Origin: Theristus sp. LFF4_11
Taxonomy: Eukaryota > Nematoda > Chromadorea > Monhysterida > Xyalidae
Direction of reading: 5' to 3'
Length of the DNA: 64,000 nucleotides
Assembly (NCBI GenBank): GCA_030248135.1
Contig: JASANC010000657.1
Location: 20,203 to 84,202, forward strand
Position numbers and translations under genes: made by a program. Position 1 is the first letter of the stretch, and the number at the start of each line of letters is the position of its first letter. The notes under the pieces are model-generated. The model ran no database searches. It was not told the DNA's origin and saw only the letters and a list, made by a program, of their open reading frames with translations. This document shows positions 57,301 through 64,000 of the stretch, piece by piece.

Positions 57301-60300
57301 CTGCCACTGAACGACTGGCTGCCTCTGAGCTGCATTCGAAAAACTTGCAGAACACGCGCTGATTGGTTGTATGCAAGATTAGAGTTGGGAAATTTTTTGA
57401 ACGAAAATATCGAAAACATTTTGTTATGGAAATAAATGACTGGTGGCCAAATAGAAAATTTCCAACATGTGCACTTAAAAAATCTTTTCGCGGCACGCTG
57501 ATTGGCTGCATCGAGCAATACGACCAATCAGTAAGTATAATTGAAAAACAGCCAACCAGCGAGATAATGCACGGGTAATTCACAGTTCCACTGTGAACAA
57601 CGATAAAATAGCTGAAATAGTTGGCAGCATGTTAAAAAAATGTTTGAATAAATAAACACAAGACACAGCAAAAGAAGCGATTCACCAAGAATGGAGCTCG
57701 ATTCATGAGCGAATCAGAACAACAAATAAAAAACGGACCAAAGCCACACAAATTTCCACATCTACTACGCTTTATTTCTAACGTCAAATAAGCCCTGAAA
57801 CAAACAGACAAGGACAAAACAAGCGAAGTAACAAATTAAACGACGAAAAAATGAACGAACTGCAGAGTTGCCGGATAAAGTGGTAAACAAAACCACAAAA
57901 GACAACCAACGAGCTAAAAATAAAAAAAAACAGTAACCTGAAAATTTGAAAACTGAGCAAAAAGCTTGCAGAAAACAGGACAGAAGAGATACTAACTCAA
58001 CGACAACAACCACACACAGCCTATTTTGTAAATCAGCTTCCGATTAACAAAGAACACGCACATTTCTAATTTTTAACTTTTTTGACACTAACAAGCACAC
58101 CACAAAAACGTTTTCATGTGAATTGTCACACATCGCTTCTTGAAAAGTGGCATCATCCTGTGATTTTCAGCCGTGAAAGTTTTCAACCAAAAAACTGCGC
58201 AAGATTAGCTCTCCTGAGCAAGTCACCGGCAAATTTTAGCAAGCGTCCTTTCCATGCAAACCAAAGATCAACTTTGCTATCTGTAATCTATCACCCGAAT
58301 AATGTAGATCCATGCAAAAAAGTCAATTGTTCCACAACTAATCAACCCAGATGAGCACAAAGTGTTCGCGTTGTATTCAGACAGGGACTACTGAACTATT
58401 GTACTACTGGACTAACTATTGTACTACTGGACTAACTATTGGACTATTGGACTAACTATTGTACTACAGGCGCTGCTCAAAAATGCCTTATGAAACTATA
58501 CCACCAACGTGGCAACAGCAGCGGCTGCCGAACGTGGGCGTCCTGTTGATCAGCAGAGTCAGCGGCGGCCAACGGTGGTGGTGCGTGAACCGGCTGACTT
58601 GTGGCGTCATCGGGTTGCGCGAGCGTGAACCGCTTCAGGCGTACAACGGCCGTGCCGTCATCGTCCGTCGTCGTCCGCTCTTGTCCGCCGTCGAGAACGA
58701 TGTGCGCCTGAACAACACGCGTCAGTCACGCAGTCAATCCAATCGCCGGATATTGTTGTTGCTTCTTTTTTATGGTTTTGATTGTTTCTTTTGCTGAATT
58801 AACAAAATCACACAAAGAGGTTGCGCCCCCCCCCCCATTCTACAGCCCGTTTACCACACCAACCTTGTATGTCCGGCCAATCAAGTCACGCCACGAGACT
58901 CGGTACAGTTTCATCGGATCGATCGCCACGCCGAATTGGTGCGCATAAGCGGCGCTCAAGTCGGACAGCTGAAACGCAAGAACATACAATTGTGTTTTTG
59001 CGTGAAAACAAAGAAATTTTGAAACTCGACATCATGATCTTGATCTGGAAGGCTGGCGCGCCCACGAATGACTAAAAGACTGTTACTGCATCTGACTGTT
59101 TCAATTCGGTTACAGCAGAAACCCAGCTGTCGCAACGTGTACCAACGACTATAAAACACGCGCTATTTGGTTGTTTTTGGAAAGTGGCGCACCAAGAAGT
59201 AAACACCACAAATCAGAACAACATACTGCAGGAAAGACCAGTCATGAACTTTGAAACGCCTTAATGCGTAATGATCTGAAGCGTTTCATCTGGCGTCACA
59301 AACACCATATGAATGGCACAATTGGAATTCGCTGGTCTAAACGACACAACAAAAAACACAACAGCAAGACACACACACACACACCAGCACACCGCGTCAT
59401 CCGTACAGCTGCAACAAGAAGACCAGCAGATTCAGCATGGGTGAGATGGTCGGCTGTGGGCCATTGATCTCGCGGAGAAATTCGCGGCAATCGGCAATAA
59501 TCGCCGGTCTGATCGACGAACAGCGACGACGGTGGAATGGCGCAGGAGAGCGACGAGTTCGAGTGCGACGTGGACGGTTGGTCGGCGTTGTGGGCGGCGG
59601 CGACAGCGACCGGCGACTGCTGCGACGTCCGCGCCAGCGGCATCCGGGCACCGCTGCTCGTTTGTGATGGGGTTCGCCAATGCTGCCGTTGTGGCGGTTG
59701 TCCTCTTGCTGTTGGTGTGATGCGACTGGTCGAATGAAGCGTCGGGCGTCTGCAAACGAAAAAAACATAAACGTGTGTACCGTCGATTTCTTTGTCGCTC
59801 AACTGGTTAGTGCGTAGAAAGGAAACTTTCCGAAATTCACGCACGATGCGGCGAAAATTGAAAATTGTCCGCAGGTGACAGCGACATCACTGTAAAAAAA
59901 AGGGAACTTCGATCACCACGTGCTCGTGATCAGAATGAGACGCCACGCAGTGATACAAACGCTGTCAAGCTGTCTGTCAATTTTAGAGCCACCTCTCTCC
60001 AACCTGCACGTGATGTCGTGCCCGTAGCGATGCACCCGTTTGAATAACCGGTGCTGGTGCAGCACTAGGGCGGCCAGGCAGCTCCATTGAGTCGCCGCTG
60101 GAAAACTGGACGGGGCAAGCGCCGGTTGCGGTTGTAGCTGCGGTTGTTGATGTTGATGTTGTGCTTGCAGATTGGTGGGCGTGCGCTGAAGCAAATTTGT
60201 GTCGCACCATCACTCCGAAATCGTCATAAAGGTCAGAAAACCAGAAAATGCTTTCTTAGCTCAAGAACTCAGCTGAAGAAGCGTTGGCACGTTGATTGCT

Positions 60301-63300
60301 TTAGGGGGGCTACGGAAATGCTCGCTAATCAGCAACGCCTGATTTTCACGAAACAAGACACTCGATCAAGGAATCCAATTAAAGGTCCGGTTATACTGAC
60401 GTATACGTACCAGGTCTTGTGTTACAACTACTACAATAATAACGATCCTGCCAGGAGACGTACTTTTTGACGTTTGTCAGCACACGTCAGTATGAACTGG
60501 CCTCAAACAAAAACTCGACCAACCAACAAAAAGCGATCATGCAGCGAATTTGAGCTGGATGGATAGTGCGGAAGCGGGCGGATTGCTGTTGTAGATCGCC
60601 TGCTTTGGCAAATGCGATTACAGCAGCAGGTGCATACGAGGGATGGGTCATGTTCAACTGCGGTTGCTGGCCGAAGGACGTGGATGATGGAAGTTTAGTG
60701 CGTCGGGCCGGGCGGACCGGATGGAAACCTCAACTGATAGGTCGGCCCGTTCGGCGGCATGCTCGCTGAAATGGTGGTTTTTGTCATTCGGGGATCTCAT
60801 TGCGGTTGAACGCAAAATAGAAGAATGGTTTTTTATTGGGAGTCATTTTCACATTGAAGATCAAACTAAAAAACGAACGTCTGGCTGGACCGATTGCAGT
60901 GGTCCGACAAAGTCAAATTTCACGATTCAACTTTTACAGCAATTTCAATTTCAAAAAGCCGGCGAATTGTATAGAGTTGGTTTATGTAAAGACTACCGAC
61001 GCTAAAGGAAGCGCAAAAGTAACCTTTTAACATTTTTAAAAAAAGCTCCAACCATGCGGTCCAGACGGTCCCGGTGGCGCATGATGATTCCAAGTTGACT
61101 CAAGTCTGGCAGCAAGCAGCGGATCGATCGTTGGCGCCGCGTTTTGAGTTGGCGGTTGTCTTTGCAGGCGCGGTGGAAGATTTTGATCTTGGACAGAGTT
61201 GTTTTCTCGCTGAAAAGCGTGAAGTGAAAACCTATTTTCTGAACTCGGCTTTAAAAAAAACAGCGTGAACGGTTGAATAATTAAAACGCTCGGAAAACGA
61301 AATACGCTATTAACCGACGTATTAATCGGTACTGATACCTTCAACGAACTTTTTCAAAAAAAGGTTTTATTTCCAATGAAATCCCAACACCCAATAATGC
61401 TCTCAAAACAAAACAAACTGGTTTTGATAAAAACAGCTCTTCGAGAAAGAAAAAAACACTGAACAACAAAAACTGCCAAATAAAAAAGACGGGACAAGCG
61501 TTCGGAGAAAGCGACAAAAACGCGCGGGTGCGAGTGCAAAAATTGAAACAAAAAATAATGAATTAGTAGTACCATTGGCTCCCCGGGAGATTCGAGCTCA
61601 TCATTCAGCTGGCCGTTTTCACTGATGTCTGCTGCTACGGACACTCCATCCCGCAACCGAAACGTCAAATCTCCGCCGCCTTGAAACGAGAGAAAAGCTT
61701 GGGAGATATCCTGCGAAAGTTCTCCAGATTGGTTACTGGTCGAGTCAGTAAAGCTTCTGCTGGTGGAGATGCAGAATGGGCGACATTTCAATCAGTTAGC
61801 GCGTTTGATTTTGTGGAATTTATCAGCTGCCAATCAGCGCGTTCCATTTTGAATTAATCAGGTAAACAGTGTTCGGCTGCACGCTGTGCAGACGCAGAAA
61901 AATCCGCCGCAGAAAACGTTCGGACAACTTTTTACAAATAGAGTTACCACGAAACGTGACTCGCATGGGACGTACTGCACACCGCTCCGCTTAGCGATGG
62001 GACTTGAGTCGCGTGTCTGATCTTGTCATTATCCCATCTCGAGACAACCCCATTCACAAGACCCATCACCCCGGGAGGGGGGGCGGAGCAAACCCAACCC
62101 GACCCAGACCACAGAGACACACAGACCAGCATCGACCATCAGCACGTCCGCGGCCATTTCCGTCTGAAAATAGCGTTTCATCGACGGATTCCCATTGGCG
62201 TATTTGCCCAACTGAACGTTCAACGGAATCCCGTAGCGCTCTTTGTAGGCGCACTGCAACGCTGCAAGCGTCGTCACACCGTCGCGAACGTGCGCGTGCG
62301 CCGCCAGTATTCGCTTGATTCGCTCGCGCAGCTGCAAACAGACTCGCAGTGTTCGCGCGGCAGATACACGGTCAGTTTGCACACAGTGTATGACGAAACG
62401 ATTATGGTGATGCGACAATCATTCATGAAACAGCACTATGTGACGTGCAGCGATGTAGGGTGACACGAAATACTGCTTCATGAACGCCGCTTCATGTCAC
62501 CATGTCAAAAACGGGCGGTTGGTGCTGCGTCTGCCGACACCAGGTAAAAAACGGAATGATGTTTTTTTTAAATTGTGGTGAGCAACGTGTGAGCTTTTTC
62601 CCCCAATATATGGAATGGCCATCCCGGTGTTATGGTTTTAACTGAATCCAACGCCTTTCCAAGTTCTCGGCCGTTCCGATGAAGAAAATCACCAAAAGTT
62701 TTGAATGCACAAAAACTGCAAAATTTCGACCATTTGTGAGCTTCACACAACTGCTGAAACTACAATCGATGCAAAATTGAAAAAATAAGGAAACTAGACA
62801 TGAAACGAAGAATGCTAACAAAAAAAAAGGATCCACCACCGGAAAAACCGCAAAACACAAAAAAACGAGACCTGTAAGCTTTGCCTTTCCTCACACCACT
62901 TCATTTTGGGCGCATTTCAAAATGACACACGCTGATCATTTGAAACATCTTAGTGCGACCAATCAGCTGGTTCAGTTCAGAAAACATAAAATACAAAACC
63001 AAACGCCGAAAAAACCTAACAAAGTAAACGTCAGTCCAAGTCTAACGACCATGCAGCACTGCAGACACAACGAATCAATCTGACAGTTACAAGCAGTTAC
63101 AAACAGCAACAAAAACGTCCAGGCGGCAAATTAGTGGCAACGCCCGGATGCCAGCTCGTTTGTTTATCAGTCGCGTCTGTGACTAATCAAACACAAAAAC
63201 AAAACAACCCCCCACGACGTTCATCAGACTCCCGAGAGAAACCAGACCACTCTCACGCACATTCATCTCGAGGTTCATCGGCGGCACGGGCACCCTGATT

Positions 63301-63481
63301 CGATCGAATGCGCCCGGCGCCGACGACGGCACGTCCCATTCGCGTCGGCGGCACACCACGGGCGCCGCCGCGTCCACGCGCGATGGCCGCGACCTCCGAC
63401 GCAGTGACTGCCACGTCGAAGCTGCGAGGACGGCTGCAGAGGTCGACTGCTGCTGCTGCTGACCGCCGAGACGACTGGCGT
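51338..63481 (-). CDS. LOTUS- and Tudor-domain germ-granule protein (TDRD5/LOTR-1-like)
   Basis: Minus-strand exons read with confidence: 63481-63261, 62331-62127, 61679-61573, 61209-61053; 58968-58864, 58707-58509, 56996-56817, 56523-56345, 55944-55819, 55426-55316, 54952-54824, 54534-54415, 54232-54157, 53578-53452, 52799-52624, 52270-52033 and 51587-51338. From 58968 on, the total is exactly 672 codons. LOTUS 1: LRERIKRILAAHAHVRDGVT, ALQCAYKERYGIPLN, ADVLMVDAGGGDLTFRL. LOTUS 2: LSDLSAAYAHQFGVAI, AHIVLDGG with AVVRLKRF. A helical QTLVQQLHDFLLLARPI segment may be a third. One extended Tudor domain: YIEVGDV, ENTHEFYFLL, VCAARYTDDHFYRVLIAS, LFYLDFGSYHDV, VQEVFLELTD. LOTUS domains bind Vasa-type helicases; eTudor domains bind dimethyl-arginine of Piwi-type proteins. 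Exons between 59.4 and 60.8 kb (Gln/Pro/His-rich linker) are unresolved. No start codon was found; the last exon is uncertain. Confidence 0.82.
52893..53067. mobile_element. MITE family A, full copy
   Basis: In an intron of the LOTUS/Tudor gene: CGAACTCTAAATTATAGGC at left, TATAATTTAGAGTTCCACTG at right, with well-kept GATTGGTTGGTGATCACGTG inside and a TGGAGGTGGAG middle. Confidence 0.88.
53718..53842. repeat. Dispersed repeat family C copy
   Basis: Intron copy with TTTCATGCATGACGCG, TTTTGAACTGCCACATAAAG and GACGTCTGCAAACGCACTGA. Confidence 0.6.
54592..54737. repeat. Dispersed repeat family C copy
   Basis: Intron copy with GCGACTCAATGCGTGTGCAG, GGTCCTATTTAGGGCACTC and GAATTCCCGCGTAATGC. Confidence 0.6.
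56070..56226. mobile_element. MITE family A copy
   Basis: Intron copy: ACATTCGAACTATACGTTAT and AATCAGCGGATTGGTTGG at left; GATCACGTGATGATCACC and GTCAGCTGATTGCCCA at right. Confidence 0.8.
56997..58508. other. Long intron of the LOTUS/Tudor gene
   Basis: No exon seen. A C run of 14 lies at about 57200. Around 57355-57590, AACCAATCAG-type words suggest decayed MITE A. At 58383-58466 a 22-bp unit (ACTAACTATTGTACTACTGG) is repeated about 3.5 times. Confidence 0.5.
59440..60770 (-). other. Unresolved linker exons of the LOTUS/Tudor gene
   Basis: Three exon-like segments on the minus strand: about 60765-60540 (MPPNGPTYQLRFPSGPPG in one frame, MTHPSYAPAAVIAFAKAGDL in another), 60192-60005 (QAQHQHQQPQLQPQP or STTSTSTTAATT depending on frame), and 59757-59405 (TSQQSPVAVAAAHNADQPST in one frame, IIADCREFLREI in another). 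All have splice-like borders, and more than one frame is open in each, so I cannot choose the phase. The last should contain the first helix of LOTUS 2. Confidence 0.45.
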
Positions 63482-64000
63482 CTGCAATGGAACTGAGTCA
63501 GTTTCTATGGTGGAAGAGAACTTGAGGCTGGAGCAGACTTGGAGCATTCGGTTTTGCGAGTTCGTATTTTCGTGGCCGTTTCACCGCTGTTTCTAACCGT
63601 TTTTTGGACGTTTTCGTTTCCACGTCACGATACCAACAATGCGCTGTCTCTCGACGATTCAAATGGTCAAATATGGAACGCTTTTTTCAACTTGCCAAGT
63701 CATATTCAGTTCACACAATGCGCCAGAGAAAACAACGAACACAGCAAGATCAAAGAAATTCGAATCGTCACGCACATCGTGGTTAAAGAGAATAACCATT
63801 GAATTGTAACAGTAAACTGAGCGGTCGAAGGCTAAACGGTCAATGATCGGATCAACAATACCAGCATTTCCAGTTCGTTTTCTGGTGCAAATCATGTCAT
63901 GCCAATGAAAGGCCGTAAAAATGTCAGAATTAATAATAACAGATGCTCACACATTTGGGAGCATTCATGAAGCAGTATTTAGTGACCGCTTGGCTATGTT
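63482..64000. other. Upstream of the first LOTUS exon seen
   Basis: The LOTUS/Tudor gene needs a 5' exon ending in phase 1. An ATG at 63547 on the minus strand (MLQVCSSLKF) has no donor of that phase. No other gene seen. Confidence 0.4.

Noticed and set aside
56861..57583. 240-codon minus-strand frame
   Set aside because: It runs through an exon in the wrong frame and into an intron with a C run; the LOTUS/Tudor exon 56996-56817 uses another frame, fixed by in-phase neighbours.

Overview
This window is genomic DNA from an animal. Its genes are split by many GT-AG introns and encode animal-type proteins: a CRF-binding protein, a rhodopsin-class GPCR, a LOTUS/Tudor germ-granule protein and an MBT-repeat chromatin reader. 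It looks like a compact protostome genome. Several genes recall nematodes (the GPCR style, and 3' splice sites placed right before start codons), but I cannot fix the phylum.

Layout, left to right. + strand: the 3' end of an NPF-motif endocytic adaptor (1-1655); a LigB-family ring-cleavage dioxygenase (3529-5308); the spliceosomal cyclophilin PPIL3 (6621-9345); the mitoribosome assembly factor MALSU1 (9502-11375); a small unrecognised ORF (11993-12325); and a 20-exon gene for a 1,607-residue modular zinc-finger protein (14268-25099). - strand: CRF-binding protein (25797-29862). + strand: a small secreted LDLa-domain protein (34915-36528); exons for a four-transmembrane segment (37653-39025); MBT-repeat exons (39259-42688) that may belong to the same transcript; and a peptide-type GPCR (45352-49912). 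- strand: a TDRD5/LOTR-1-like LOTUS-eTudor protein (51338-63481), whose 5' end lies beyond the window or was not found.

Exon boundaries were built by hand by matching reading-frame phase across GT-AG junctions. For PPIL3, CRF-BP, the dioxygenase (except its start), the zinc-finger gene and most of the GPCR, every junction is in phase and the totals divide by three. The weak parts are the LOTUS gene between about 59.4 and 60.8 kb, its last exon, and the start of the dioxygenase.

Introns and intergenic DNA are full of small non-autonomous repeats. There are two Tc1/mariner-like MITE families with TA target sites, a third dispersed repeat family, several foldback elements with C- or G-run arms, one element with telomere-like (TTAGGG) ends, a tRNA-derived SINE with a perfect 13-bp target duplication, and several tandem arrays. 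Two copies of one MITE sit directly against 5' splice sites.

The most unusual items are the zinc-finger protein built from seven repeated double-finger modules, the MBT protein whose repeats run core-arm-core-arm-core-arm with no leading arm (apparently circularly permuted, and joined in phase to transmembrane exons), and the MITE insertions at splice donors.
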